Assembly: GCA_026713545.1 (NCBI GenBank) | Contig: JAPOOG010000067.1 | Span: 1 to 32,273 of the forward strand | Source: Bryobacterales bacterium | Lineage (GTDB): Bacteria > Acidobacteriota > Terriglobia > Bryobacterales > UBA6623 | DNA length: 32,273 nt | Direction of reading: 5' to 3' | Shown here: positions 15,385 through 23,831 of the stretch, one piece after another | Numbering within the stretch: position 1 is the first letter of the stretch | How the letters are laid out: each line of letters opens with the position of its first letter | The notes under the pieces: model-generated | What the model was told of the DNA's origin: nothing | Seen by the model: the letters and a program-made list of their open reading frames with translations, nothing else | Database searches by the model: none | Position numbers and translations under genes: made by a program

Positions 15385-17214
15385 CTATTCGCCCGAGCGG
15401 CCACTCATCATCTGCCGGATACCAGGCCGCAGCCCGATCCCCAATTCCGTCAATTGACGGCCCGGAACCGTGGACGGCGCCTCGCACATGAGATCCGCGC
15501 CCCTGGCGGTTTTGGGGAATGGAATCACGTCGCGAATCGTGGTCTCTCCAGCGAGCAGCATGACCAGACGGTCGAGGCCGAGGGCGATGCCTCCGTGCGG
15601 AGGCGTCCCGTATTCCAACGCCTCCAGGAAGAACCCGAAGCGATGGCGCGCCTGCTCGCCGGTAAACCCGAGCGCCTGGAACACCTTGGCTTGCACGTCC
15701 CGCCGGTGGATACGAATCGACCCCGAGCCCAACTCGACCCCGTTGAGGACAAGATCGTAGGCCTTCGAACGGCAGCGATGCGGCTGACTCAGCAGGTAGT
15801 CGAGATCCTCGTCGTGCACGGACGTGAAGGGGTGATGCGCCGCGTTCCAGCTTTGTTCGTCCTCGTCCCACTCGAACATCGGGAAGTCGGTCACCCACAA
15901 AAAGCGGAAATCCTCTTTGTCGAAGAGCCCATGACGATCCTGATACTTCTGCGCCACCTGTAGCCGGAAGGTTCCCGCGGCTTTCAGCGCGGTCTCTTGC
16001 GGCTTCGGGCCGGTCGGCTTTTTAGCGGTCGTCACGAGAACGAGCAGATCATGGTCTTCGACACCCGCCCGCTCACGCACGTTCCTCAGAGGCTCGGCGA
16101 AGTCGCGGCCGAGCCGCCTCATGTCGTCGAACACGCGCAGGCCGAGCTCGCTGCCCAGCGGTTTCAGTTCATCACGCTCGCGCCGCGTCAGCGTTCCTAC
16201 GGACGGTATGCGGATCGCCATCAGCGGCATTCCCTCGTGAATCGGCAACTCGCCGGCAGGGAAAAGGTCGTCTACGCGTGTCATCGCGGGGACACGCAGA
16301 TCCGGTTTGTCGCTGCCGTGGCGCTCCATCGCTGCGGCGTACGTCATCCTCGGGAACGGCCGTTCGGGCGTTGGATGCCCCGCCGCCTCCGCAGCGCCCT
16401 GCATCACGCGCTCGATCACATCGAAGACATCCGATTCCTGGATGAACGACATTTCGAGGTCGAGTTGCGTGAACTCCGGCTGGCGGTCGGCGCGGAGGTC
16501 CTCATCACGGAAGCAGCGCGCAATTTGGAAATAGCGGTCGTAGCAGGCGATCATCAGCAACTGCTTGAATAGTTGCGGAGACTGCGGCAGCGCATAGAAA
16601 CTGCCCAACTGCAAGCGGCTCGGCACGAGGAAGTCACGCGCTCCCTCAGGTGTCGAGCGAGTCATGAACGGGGTCTCGATCTCGTAAAATTCCTGCTCGT
16701 CCATCGCTTTACGAATCGCGAAGTTCACTTTGTGGCGCAGGATCAAGTTGCGCTGCATGTGCGGACGCCGCAAGTCGATGTAGCGGTGTCTCAACCGGAT
16801 GTCCTCGCCGACCGAGAGATCCTCCTCCACCAGGAACGGCGGCGTACGCGACGTGTTCAGGATGTAGATCTTCTCCGCTACGACCTCGACCTCGCCCGTT
16901 ATCAGCTCGGGGTTGATCGTATCGTCGTCACGGCGAACCAGGGGACCTTCAACCGCGATGACGAATTCGCTGCGCAACAACTCGGCACGGGCGTGAACGT
17001 CGGCCCGCTCCTGGTTGAACACTACCTGGGACACGCCCGAGCGGTCCCGCAGGTGGATAAAGATCAACCCGCCCAGATCCCGCCGCCGGTGGACCCAACC
17101 CATCAAAACGACGCGCTTGCCAACATCGCCCGGACACAGATCGCCGCAGCGATGCGTTCGTTCGAGGTCACCGAGGAAGTCCAGCGGGACGGGGGTTTGA
17201 CTTGTGGCGTCCAT
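15385..17214 (-). CDS. aspS: Aspartate--tRNA ligase
   Basis: The 609-residue class IIb synthetase has the bacterial AspRS architecture. An OB-fold anticodon-binding domain comes first ('[26 protein letters not shown]'). The catalytic core has '[13 protein letters not shown]' and '[13 protein letters not shown]', with motif 2 '[26 protein letters not shown]'. A GAD insertion domain follows (about 300-420). Motif 3 is '[14 protein letters not shown]' near the C-terminus. It charges tRNA-Asp; whether it also mischarges tRNA-Asn cannot be decided without a search for asnS/gatCAB. Its ATG overlaps the stop of the upstream gamma carbonic anhydrase gene by one base (TGATG-type junction), indicating translational coupling. 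Confidence 0.97.
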   Translation of the reverse strand: MDATSQTPVPLDFLGDLERTHRCGDLCPGDVGKRVVLMGWVHRRRDLGGLIFIHLRDRSGVSQVVFNQERADVHARAELLRSEFVIAVEGPLVRRDDDTINPELITGEVEVVAEKIYILNTSRTPPFLVEEDLSVGEDIRLRHRYIDLRRPHMQRNLILRHKVNFAIRKAMDEQEFYEIETPFMTRSTPEGARDFLVPSRLQLGSFYALPQSPQLFKQLLMIACYDRYFQIARCFRDEDLRADRQPEFTQLDLEMSFIQESDVFDVIERVMQGAAEAAGHPTPERPFPRMTYAAAMERHGSDKPDLRVPAMTRVDDLFPAGELPIHEGMPLMAIRIPSVGTLTRRERDELKPLGSELGLRVFDDMRRLGRDFAEPLRNVRERAGVEDHDLLVLVTTAKKPTGPKPQETALKAAGTFRLQVAQKYQDRHGLFDKEDFRFLWVTDFPMFEWDEDEQSWNAAHHPFTSVHDEDLDYLLSQPHRCRSKAYDLVLNGVELGSGSIRIHRRDVQAKVFQALGFTGEQARHRFGFFLEALEYGTPPHGGIALGLDRLVMLLAGETTIRDVIPFPKTARGADLMCEAPSTVPGRQLTELGIGLRPGIRQMMSGRSGE

Positions 17215-17732
17215 CAGCGTTCTTGTGACTCTTGCCTGTATGTGCGGCTCAGCTCGACATAGCTCGCAGCGTTGCGGCGAATCCGCTCGCGCTCGTCGTC
17301 GGACACGGGCCTCCGCACTCTTGCCGGCGCACCCATCAACAAGCTACCCGGCGGAAACGCCGCGCCTTCCACCACCAAGGCCCTGGCTGCGACGATCGAG
17401 CCCGCGCCGATCTTCGAACCACTCAAGACGGTCGCGCCCATACCGATCAGACACTCGTCGCCGATGACGCAACCATGCAGCGTGACCGAATGCCCCACGA
17501 CCACGCCTTCGCCGATTACGAGAGGCTTGTCACGATCGACATGAAGACAACAGTTGTCCTGGACGTTGCTGCGGTTTCCTATCCGAATCGAATTCACATC
17601 GCCGCGAATCGTCGTATTACACCAGATGCTCACCTCGCCGCCGAGTTCGACATCGCCGATCACCTGCGCGCTTGAGTCAACGTAGGCCGATTCGGAAAGC
17701 GTGGGGAACTGGCCCCGGTACGGACGAATCAT
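17214..17732 (-). CDS. Gamma-class carbonic anhydrase-like protein (left-handed beta-helix)
   Basis: The 172-residue protein is built of hexapeptide repeats ('[22 protein letters not shown]', '[24 protein letters not shown]', '[42 protein letters not shown]'), forming a left-handed beta-helix. The three zinc-binding histidines of gamma carbonic anhydrases are present as His64, His81 and His86. The C-terminal helix follows '[13 protein letters not shown]', as in the YrdA/CaiE/PaaY group. Many members of this group have weak or no measured CO2 hydration, so activity is uncertain. It is the upstream partner of aspS; the pairing has no obvious biochemical logic. Confidence 0.93.
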   Translation of the reverse strand: MIRPYRGQFPTLSESAYVDSSAQVIGDVELGGEVSIWCNTTIRGDVNSIRIGNRSNVQDNCCLHVDRDKPLVIGEGVVVGHSVTLHGCVIGDECLIGMGATVLSGSKIGAGSIVAARALVVEGAAFPPGSLLMGAPARVRRPVSDDERERIRRNAASYVELSRTYRQESQER

Positions 17733-17808
17733 GTTTATCCAGGAAGAGCGCCGCTCAACACCTCAAAGAAATCGGATCCGGCGAAGTGGGGTGAAAAGTA
17801 CGCGCCCT

Positions 17809-17904
17809 CAGATCAGTTTTTCCTCCGCCCGTGCGCGGACCATTCAAGCGGGAAACATTTGGGTTGGCGTCAACACCGCTCGATCCGAGGCGCGTTTCAG
17901 GTCA
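17809..17904 (+). repeat. Family 2 palindromic repeat, copy R2
   Basis: It begins CAGATCAGTTTTTCCTCC and ends CGCGTTTCAGGTCA. It is in direct tandem with R3, the copies sharing 'AGGTCA' at the junction. The AAACAT...GTTT arms are less complete than in R3. The tandem pair lies upstream of the gamma carbonic anhydrase gene. Confidence 0.85.
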
Positions 17905-17993
17905 GTTTTTCCTCCGCCCGCCCGCGGATCATACAAGAGAGAAACATCCGGACTGATGTCAACGCTGCTTGATCAGGGGATGTTTCAAGTCAG
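17899..17993 (+). repeat. Family 2 palindromic repeat, copy R3
   Basis: It begins AGGTCAGTTTTTCCTCC and ends GGGGATGTTTCAAGTCA. The inverted arms AAACATCC and GGATGTTT flank a loop of about 28 nt that itself contains a CTGAT/ATCAG pair. Tandem arrangement with R2 shows the unit boundary to be CAGGTCAGTTTTT. Confidence 0.85.
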
Positions 17994-18049
17994 GGCCGCT
18001 GTTACGCCCAAGAAAACTCAGCGTAGCACAGCGGCGGATGAGCGATGCG

Positions 18050-18439
18050 CTAAGCGCAACCGCCCATAGCCGGCCAGGAGTCAGCCGCGGACACGGTTCG
18101 CTCGCTCACGGTCAGGAACTCGAGAAGCACGATCATCTTGTGCGACACGGCGCCTGCCCGCTTCGTGCCGATCCGGGAACGATGGTTGGTGGAGAAATAT
18201 GGCAGCTTCTCCGCTTTACCTCGCTCGTAGCGCTGGATCTCGCACGCCCGGCGACCACGCGTCGCAAGGCGATCGCCCATTGCCGGGTCGAGCGTGCGCG
18301 CTCCGAAGTAAGCGGCGATGTACTGCAACTCGTCTGTCGATAAACCTTCCAAAAACTCTTTGGCCGATGCGCGCCGCGCAAGCCGACTCATCGAAGTTAG
18401 CGCCTCAACCAGGTTGTTTCTCTCCGTGACGGGATACAC
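18050..18439 (-). CDS. Hypothetical protein, 129 residues
   Basis: The frame starts with GTG at 18439. I do not recognise the family. The N-terminal half is helical and mixed-charge ('LVEALTSMSRLARRASAKEFLEGLSTDELQYIAAYFG'). The centre is basic ('RLATRGRRACEIQRYERGK') and the C-terminus is uncharged. There is no signal peptide or membrane segment. The N-terminal composition looks like a real protein, but the last 25 residues run close to family 2 repeat R3, so the C-terminus may be secondarily acquired. It is isolated, with gaps of 276 bp upstream and about 57 bp to the repeat downstream. It could also be a decayed gene. Confidence 0.5.
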   Translation of the reverse strand: MYPVTERNNLVEALTSMSRLARRASAKEFLEGLSTDELQYIAAYFGARTLDPAMGDRLATRGRRACEIQRYERGKAEKLPYFSTNHRSRIGTKRAGAVSHKMIVLLEFLTVSERTVSAADSWPAMGGCA

Positions 18440-18715
18440 CTAAACGCCTCTCTCCAGAACTAACGAACGACCAGGAGGGTGATTCCATTATCGCGCCATG
18501 CGCAGCAGGATCGCAACCTAGCATCAACAATTCAAAGGAGATAGAGCCACCACCACTCGGTTGTGCCCATTGAGCGGGCGCCTCGAGAGTCTTGAACACC
18601 CTTCTTGACGAACGGTAGGGAAGGGAATATCCGATCGGACGTTCCAGACTCGACGACTTGCCCGAAAGCTTCTATCTCTCCACTTGCAAAGCAGTGTTTC
18701 GCTTCCAGGACTTCC

Positions 18716-19900
18716 TCAGGCCTTGTAGGAAATCGCCAACTCGGGAGTGTCGATGCGCCGCCCGTTCTCGTACAGCGAGTCGATCGCGAACGAAAGAACT
18801 CCCGTCGTCAACAGTGTTCGCTCGACAGGGTTCGGGAGGATGCCGTCCGCGATCAGATTCTCAAAGTTGCGGGCCATGAAACCCCAGTGGCCGTGAATAT
18901 GAAACTGAATCCGGCACTCGGTCGATAGAATCTCGCCTGACCCTTTCCGGCTCGCCGCGACAACCCAACTTCGCAGCAGTCCATTTGCCATCAGCAAACG
19001 CCCCTCGAGGCCGTCGCGATAGTCGATGAGAAACAGGATGGGTTCCTCGATCAAGTCTTCCGGGAGCCCTTCGTTGCGAGTCTCCGTGCGAGCCAGGGCC
19101 GCCTCGAACAATTCCTGTGACCAGACCCCCTGATCGCGCAACTCCCAAACCTTGCTTCCCCGAAAAGCCTGGACCGACTCTACGCCGGTTTCCCCGCCCA
19201 TACGCTTTTCGACGATCGCCTGCAGGGCTTCCAGAGTGTGAAAACCGAGAGCTTCGGTATGACCGAATCCTACGGTCAGGGCTTGTTCGAGTTCCTGGGT
19301 GTAATCCAGCTCCAGCGGCGGATAGCGCCACGCCAACGACACTGTGGACCCCGCCATCAACGGGATTCCCATTTCTTTCGCTGTCTCGTACATCGCCGAA
19401 GCCTTTTCCCAACTGTAGGAAAAGTGCTTGTCGACGAAGATCGGGCATACGACCCCCTCTTGCTTCATGACGTCGATGACCTGCATGAACAACTCGTAAC
19501 GGGGGTACAGTTGCTGGCCTTTCTCGTTCGACGGATACTCGCCATGTTCAGCGACGAGAGCGATGCCATCCACGGCCAAGCGGTCCCCACCGCACCGTAG
19601 CGCCTCGGCTACGGTCGGATACACCTTGAACCCGTATTCCTCAGCCAAGTCGTAGCCCATGTCGTTATCGGGGACCTGGTCCAGATACATCGATGCCACT
19701 TCCAAGCGCGGATAGTACGTCTTCTTGTTCAGGCGATAGCCGTGCAAGATACGGCTAAAGAACACGTCCGCATGCGACCGCTCGAAGTAAACGGTCGTGA
19801 TAGCGGCGACCCGGGGTTTCGGGCGGTGGGCGGGCTGCTCTGTCGTCTGACAAGCAATTGAAGCGAAGCCGGCCGCGGCAAGCAAGTCACGTCGGGTCAT
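18716..19900 (-). CDS. Exported protein of unknown function with Tat-like signal
   Basis: The 394-residue protein begins MTRRDLLAAAGFASIAC, a twin-arginine (R-R-x-L-L) signal followed by a short hydrophobic stretch. Mature segments include 'RVAAITTVYFERSHADVFFSRILHGY', 'VDGIALVAEHGEYPSNEKGQ', 'CPIFVDKHFSYSWEKA' and 'MGIPLMAGSTVSLAWRYPPLEL'. The last two read like alternating strands and helices of a Rossmann-like or sugar-phosphate domain, resembling the C-terminal part of Gfo/Idh/MocA-type proteins without the NAD-binding half. I cannot name a function. 'HFSYSW' and 'HGHWGF' could be functional loops. The start is set by the Tat signal. A family 1 repeat begins about 33 bp upstream. Confidence 0.8.
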   Translation of the reverse strand: MTRRDLLAAAGFASIACQTTEQPAHRPKPRVAAITTVYFERSHADVFFSRILHGYRLNKKTYYPRLEVASMYLDQVPDNDMGYDLAEEYGFKVYPTVAEALRCGGDRLAVDGIALVAEHGEYPSNEKGQQLYPRYELFMQVIDVMKQEGVVCPIFVDKHFSYSWEKASAMYETAKEMGIPLMAGSTVSLAWRYPPLELDYTQELEQALTVGFGHTEALGFHTLEALQAIVEKRMGGETGVESVQAFRGSKVWELRDQGVWSQELFEAALARTETRNEGLPEDLIEEPILFLIDYRDGLEGRLLMANGLLRSWVVAASRKGSGEILSTECRIQFHIHGHWGFMARNFENLIADGILPNPVERTLLTTGVLSFAIDSLYENGRRIDTPELAISYKA

Positions 19901-19933
19901 CGACCCGCAAGTGTATCAAGCCGGAAAGGAGCC

Positions 19934-20312
19934 AGCCTGCCTTTCTCACCACCCGACGGTTGAAGCACGCGATACAAAGGCCGTGGTTAGTTGTTAGTGG
20001 ATAGTTGTTAGTGAAAAACCTTGCAGGTCGTGACTCGTGATTCGTGATTCGTGTTTCGTAAAAACCTTTGGCGGGGGCTTGGTTCGCTCCAGAAAGAGAT
20101 GTCTGACGGCCGGTGAACCGTAAAGGTCGTGTCTCGTGATTCGTGATCCGAGGGCCGAAGGAGACGATATGGCCACTACACCTGCGCGCCCAGCGGCTTT
20201 TGGCGGGCAGGGCCCAGAGGGCACCCGCGCGCTCCCAGGGGGGCGGCGCGCGCCTCGTCCTGACGGCCCTCTCACGCACCTCGCCACGCCGCGTGGCGAG
20301 ACATGCAGGCTA
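19934..20312. repeat. Family 1 element, copy B (full form)
   Basis: The left end AGCCTGCCTTTCTCACCA (from 19934) pairs with the inverted right end (20294-20312). Internal order: 'ACCCGACGGTTGAAGCACGCGATA', then a phrase array TAGTTGTTAGTGGATAGTTG (about 19987-20012) closing with GTGAAAAACC, a heptad array (20028-20066), the block 'TTCGCTCCAGAAAGAGATG' with 'TCTGACGGCCGGTGAACCG', and a second heptad run (20128-20150). The last blocks are 'GCGCCTCGTCCTGACGGCCC' and the terminal hairpin. It lies upstream of the Tat-signal protein gene. Confidence 0.75.
20028..20066 (+). repeat. Short tandem heptad array
   Basis: Five units of TCGTGNN (AC, AT, AT, TT, then TCGTAAA) followed by 'aaacc'. It lies immediately after a different phrase array (TAGTTGTTAGTGGA-type) that ends in the same GTGAAAAACC suffix. 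Confidence 0.85.
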
Positions 20313-20321
20313 GTGCCGGCC

Positions 20322-20407
20322 CCGCCCCGCTACGCGGTGCGGATCATTCGAGCAAGAAACATCCGGATCGGCGTCAAGGCCGCTTGATCCGGGGGATGTT
20401 TCAGGTT
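20322..20407 (+). repeat. Family 2 palindromic repeat, copy R4 (5' truncated)
   Basis: It begins within the 'GCGCGGATCATTC' part of the unit, lacks the CAGTTTTTCC end, and is complete through AAACATCCGGATC...GATCCGGGGGATGTTTCAGGT. The arms AAACATCC/GGATGTTT and CGGATC/GATCCG make it the best hairpin of the family. It abuts family 1 copy B on the left and R5 on the right. Confidence 0.8.
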
Positions 20408-20525
20408 CGTTTTTCCTCTTTCAGTTTTTAGTTTTTGGTTTTTCGCCGCCCGTGCGCGGATCGTTCAAGCGGGAAACATCCGAACAGATGGCTACCTCGC
20501 CTGGACAGGAGGATGTTTCAGGTCA
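20402..20525 (+). repeat. Family 2 palindromic repeat, copy R5 (supplies the malQ stop codon)
   Basis: It begins CAGGTTCGTTTTTCCTC, then carries an extra insert of about 28 bp of short T-rich phrases (CAGTTTTTAGTTTTTGGTTT), and resumes CGCCCGTGCGCGGATCG to end GGATGTTTCAGGTCA. The last three bases, TCA on this strand, are the TGA stop of malQ on the minus strand, the same arrangement as polA with R1. Confidence 0.85.
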
Positions 20526-22661
20526 ATGAGGTTGCCGTGCACATCCGAAAGGCGCATGTCTCTTGCGCTGTCGATGGACTCGCTGGAGCAGATGGAGTAG
20601 CTGAGAGTCGGCCTTGACGGCTTCCATGCCGCAGCGGGCGCGGCTTTGCCAGTTGGGTCTTTCATCAACCGTGCCCGGCGTGTTCTGTTGGAAGCGTTCC
20701 AGCCAGAGGTCCTCCAGGTTGACGAGCATCAAGGCTTCTTCCCTTCCGGCCAGTTCCAACAAGCAGGCTTCGAGAATCTCGGCGAGAGTCGGGCATTCCG
20801 CGTGCAAGGCACCGCGTCGACGCAGGAACTGAACCACGGATTGCTTGAGCAACTCTCGTTCTCTGCGCGCCTCCCGAGCGTCGTTGGAGCTGATCAACCC
20901 GAGTTCCTCCTGGTCTTCTATGTCGAGTCCTTCCCAGAACCCGGCGAACGGTCGCATGTCGTGGGTGTTCAAGCTCGCTAAGGAGCCACTGGGTGTAGGG
21001 CGCATGGCCTCGCCGGCACTGCTGTTGAACTGGAACTGGGCGACGTACATGCCGCCGAGCCCATGCTCGCTCATACTTGCTCGGATGTGATGGGGGACCG
21101 TTCCGAGATCCTCACCGATGATGGCGGTTTTTCGGCGTTCCGACTCCAGAGCGAGGACGGCATAGAACTCGTCCGCATGGTATCCGACGTAAGTACCGTC
21201 CGTTGCCGCGAAGCCTTCCGGAATCCAGTAAAGCCGATGCAGGTTCATGACGTGGTCGATGCGGAGCACACGCGCATACCGCATGTGGTGGCGCAAACAC
21301 TGAATGTAGTGACGGTATCCATCGCAGCGAATCTTTTCCGGATGAACGGGGGCGAAACCCCAGTTCTGGCCGTTGCTGAAGAAGCGGTCGGGCGGAGCGC
21401 CTCCTGCGATGCGCGAGGCGAATGAGCCGGGCTCGCGCCAAACATCAAAGCCGGCCGGATGGACTCCGAGAGGCAGATCAAGGTACAGGCCAGCCGAGTG
21501 GCGTTGTGACCTGTCGGCGAGGGCATGCAGTTGACCATCGGCCAGCCACTGAACGTATTGGTGATAGGATCGGACACGCTCATCCGAGTCCGCCTCGGTG
21601 AGGCCACCCGATCGCAACCGCTCGGGCCATTCGGGCCACGTCTTCCCCTGCCGCTCCATCGTGGCCCGAAAGGCGGCGTAGGCCCGGAGCTCGGGCCGCG
21701 AAGCCGTGTACTGCTCGAAATCACGCCCGCGCTGATTACTGCTGTCAATGAATGATGAGCAAAGCAGTTCCAGGACTCTTCTCTTGAGGGCCATCTGCCG
21801 TTTGTAGTCGATCCATGAAGCCGCACGGAAACTTTCCATCTCAGTCCGGAAGCGGCTTGAGAAGACAAGCTTCCGAGCCTCATCGCAGTCATCGAACTCG
21901 GGAACGGCCGTGACGTCGACAAAGAACTCATTCCAGAACAACCGGCTTGCCGGCGCGTACGGTGAGGGGTCATACGGCTGGTCGAGGAATGTCGCGAGCA
22001 GCGGGAGCGTTCCCACCACGTCTGCGCCTGCCGCAGCGGTCCATTTCGTGAGTTCCGACAGGTCGCTGAAGTCGCCTGCTCCCCAGCTTCGTTCCGTGTG
22101 AAGCGAATAGAGCGGCATGAAAACACCCCACCCCGACTTCGAGACCTCGCTGAGGGGATACGTCTGCCGGGGGGCGCGGAACACCCAGGCATTCGCCGCA
22201 CGCCGCCGGCTAGCGAGTCTCAGTTGGTGGTAGCCAAGGGGCAGGTCATGGGGCAATGCGAGCTTCTTGACAAAGTAGTTGCTGCCATCCAGCTCGACGG
22301 CAACTCGTGCCGGGACCGAATGCAGTTGCTCTCGCCACATCCGCCGAGACCCATCCTCGATCTGCAGCTCGCATTCCAGCGAGTCCTCATCGTCCGACAC
22401 GCGAACCGTGAAGCTCGGCCGCTGAGGACTCCACGAAACGAGCACCGGCTCGACCAGCCTCTCCCAGAGTTCGAGACGTCTTGCTCGCAGAGCTTCGACA
22501 GCGTCGTGCGGGGATTCGAGATGAGCGCCGAGGGCGCGCAGGATGGCGCAAAGAGCTTCAACGGAGACCCGGCGCGAGAGGTGGAAGCCGTCCCGGAATA
22601 CCGGGCTCACTCCGTAGAGCCGGGCCAACCGATCAAGAGGACTGAATGGTTCCGTATTCAC
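20523..22661 (-). CDS. malQ: 4-alpha-glucanotransferase (amylomaltase, GH77), long form
   Basis: From GTG at 22661 the protein has 712 residues. The first 180 or so form the beta-rich N-terminal extension of long MalQ proteins. The GH77 barrel follows: 'SWGAGDFSDLSELTKWTAAAGADVVGTLPLL', 'YDPSPYAPASRLFWNEFFVDV', 'VLRIDHVMNLHRLYWIPEG' (nucleophile Asp), 'IIGEDLGTVPHHIRASM' (acid/base Glu) and 'LNTHDMRPF' (third Asp). It transfers maltooligosaccharide segments in glycogen or maltodextrin metabolism. The frame extends upstream to GTG at 22730, but that part lies inside a family 1 repeat, so I prefer 22661, which begins 'NTEPFSPLDRLARLYGV'. No other glycogen gene is nearby. Confidence 0.93.
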   Translation of the reverse strand: MNTEPFSPLDRLARLYGVSPVFRDGFHLSRRVSVEALCAILRALGAHLESPHDAVEALRARRLELWERLVEPVLVSWSPQRPSFTVRVSDDEDSLECELQIEDGSRRMWREQLHSVPARVAVELDGSNYFVKKLALPHDLPLGYHQLRLASRRRAANAWVFRAPRQTYPLSEVSKSGWGVFMPLYSLHTERSWGAGDFSDLSELTKWTAAAGADVVGTLPLLATFLDQPYDPSPYAPASRLFWNEFFVDVTAVPEFDDCDEARKLVFSSRFRTEMESFRAASWIDYKRQMALKRRVLELLCSSFIDSSNQRGRDFEQYTASRPELRAYAAFRATMERQGKTWPEWPERLRSGGLTEADSDERVRSYHQYVQWLADGQLHALADRSQRHSAGLYLDLPLGVHPAGFDVWREPGSFASRIAGGAPPDRFFSNGQNWGFAPVHPEKIRCDGYRHYIQCLRHHMRYARVLRIDHVMNLHRLYWIPEGFAATDGTYVGYHADEFYAVLALESERRKTAIIGEDLGTVPHHIRASMSEHGLGGMYVAQFQFNSSAGEAMRPTPSGSLASLNTHDMRPFAGFWEGLDIEDQEELGLISSNDAREARRERELLKQSVVQFLRRRGALHAECPTLAEILEACLLELAGREEALMLVNLEDLWLERFQQNTPGTVDERPNWQSRARCGMEAVKADSQLLHLLQRVHRQRKRHAPFGCARQPH

Positions 22662-22692
22662 AAAAGCCCGTGACAGGAGTCCGTCGGCCCGG

Positions 22693-22956
22693 GCTGACCT
22701 GCATGTCTCAGCACCCGACGGCCGAAGCACGCGAGAAAAGGCCGTGATTCGTAAAAACCATTGGCGCGGGCCTGTTTCGCTCCAGAAAGAAATGTCTGAC
22801 GACCGGTGAACCGTAAAGGCCGTGATTCGTGTGTCGCAACCCGAGGGTCGAAGGAGAAAACAAGGCCGCTACGGCTGCGCGCACCAAGCGGCTCGCGCCT
22901 CGTCCTGACGGCCCTCTCACGCACTTCGCCTCGCCGCGTGGCGAGGCATGCAGGCT
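22693..22956. repeat. Family 1 element, copy C (supplies the bfr stop codon)
   Basis: The left end (22696 on, ACCTGCATGTCTCAGCA) and the inverted right end (TAGCCTGCATGCCTCGCCA, read from 22957) bound about 260 bp. Internal order matches copies B and D: 'CCCGACGGCCGAAGCACGCGA', one degenerate heptad pair with AAAACC, the 'TTCGCTCCAGAAAGAAATG' and 'TCTGACGACCGGTGAACCG' block, a second short heptad run, and 'CGCCTCGTCCTGACGGCCC'. The terminal TAG is the bfr stop codon. Confidence 0.75.
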
Positions 22957-23437
22957 AATTGCCTTCCTCTTCGCCCATTTGCTGCGAAAGGTAGACGCCA
23001 ATGCCCATCTGATCGATCATGTCGATCTGTGCTTCCAGCCAGTCGACATGCTTTTCTTCATCGACGAGAATCTTCTCGAACAGCTCGCGGGACCCGTTGT
23101 CCCGTTTCTCGACGGCCACGTCGATAGCTTGGTTGAGCCTCGGCACAGCTTCCAGTTCGAGCGCCAAGTCGTTTTCGAATTGGGATCTGACATCCTTGCC
23201 GATTCGCAGCGAAAACATTTCGCGAAGATTCGGGATGCTCTCGAGGAAGAGAATGCGCTCGATGAGCGCTTCGGCATGCTGCATCTCTTCAATCGACTCT
23301 CGTTTAACGTATTTCGCGAGGGCCAGATATCCCCAGTTCTCGCACATTTCGGCATGCAGGAAATACTGGTTGATCGCTGTCAGCTCGGCTTTGAGCACCT
23401 CCTTGAGGCACTCAATAACTTCGGGGTCGCCTTTCAT
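22955..23437 (-). CDS. bfr: Bacterioferritin (haem-containing ferritin)
   Basis: The 160-residue four-helix protein aligns without gaps with the classic Bfr numbering. Ferroxidase ligands Glu18, Glu51, His54, Glu94, Glu127 and His130 are all present, and so is Met52, the haem ligand at the dimer interface ('SIEEMQHAE'). It should form a 24-mer that oxidises and stores iron. A strong RBS (AAGGTG, 6 nt from ATG) precedes the start. A promoter with TTGACA sits about 60 bp upstream, with two direct repeats around its -10 region. The TAG stop codon is the first triplet of family 1 copy C. No bacterioferritin-associated ferredoxin gene is adjacent. Confidence 0.97.
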   Translation of the reverse strand: MKGDPEVIECLKEVLKAELTAINQYFLHAEMCENWGYLALAKYVKRESIEEMQHAEALIERILFLESIPNLREMFSLRIGKDVRSQFENDLALELEAVPRLNQAIDVAVEKRDNGSRELFEKILVDEEKHVDWLEAQIDMIDQMGIGVYLSQQMGEEEGN

Positions 23438-23456
23438 CGTTCACCTTTCCGTTCAC

Positions 23457-23504
23457 CCGCTGTGTGGAATATTCGTTGTATCGCCGCTGTGCGGAACTTG
23501 TCAA
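23457..23504 (-). promoter_or_regulatory. bfr promoter with duplicated 13-bp operator-like repeat
   Basis: On the minus strand TTGACA (23504-23499) is followed after 16 bp by GATACA (23482-23477); transcription would start near 23470. Two direct repeats TTCCGCACAGCGG (23496-23484) and TTCCACACAGCGG (23469-23457), 12 of 13 identical and 27 bp apart, lie in the -35/-10 spacer and at the start of the transcript. This position fits a repressor that bridges the -10 element. Confidence 0.6.
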
Positions 23505-23783
23505 AACATATTCTCGAATGATTTTCGAAGGGAAGGCTCAAGTCCCGGAGAGGTTCCAGCGCAATGCAAGCAGTTTGCATGGATGATTGCGAGGGGCTGT
23601 GTCAAGAAAATTTCTCGAGGGCCACTCCGGTTTTGCAGTTGAGGTGCAAGCCGGCGGGAAGAAACACGACCCGGACCTTCCAATCCGCCGGAGTGTTGCA
23701 GAGGTGACCTGAAGCCCGGACCGCGCAAGCCGAGCCGGTTACAGCTCGAAGCAACGATGTTGCACCAAGAGACGCCGTCGAAG

Positions 23784-23807
23784 CGAATGTATTAAATATT
23801 ACATTCG
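23784..23807. promoter_or_regulatory. 24-bp palindrome in the spacer upstream of bfr
   Basis: CGAATGTA at 23784-23791 is the exact inverted complement of TACATTCG at 23800-23807, around an AT-only centre TTAAATAT. It is the most AT-rich spot in its surroundings. It lies 25 bp past the SDR gene stop and about 350 bp upstream of bfr. It could be an operator or an end-of-transcript structure; it is not followed by a T run on the minus strand. Confidence 0.5.
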
Positions 23808-23831
23808 ACTCCGAGCGTCCCACGGCAGGCT

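Noticed and set aside
15203..15898. 231-codon minus-strand open frame overlapping the end of aspS
   Set aside because: It is out of frame with the unambiguous AspRS C-terminus (motif 3) and is Arg/Gly-rich shadow sequence.
22662..22730. N-terminal extension of MalQ from GTG 22730
   Set aside because: These codons fall mostly inside family 1 copy C; homologues begin near 'FSPLDRLARLYGV'.
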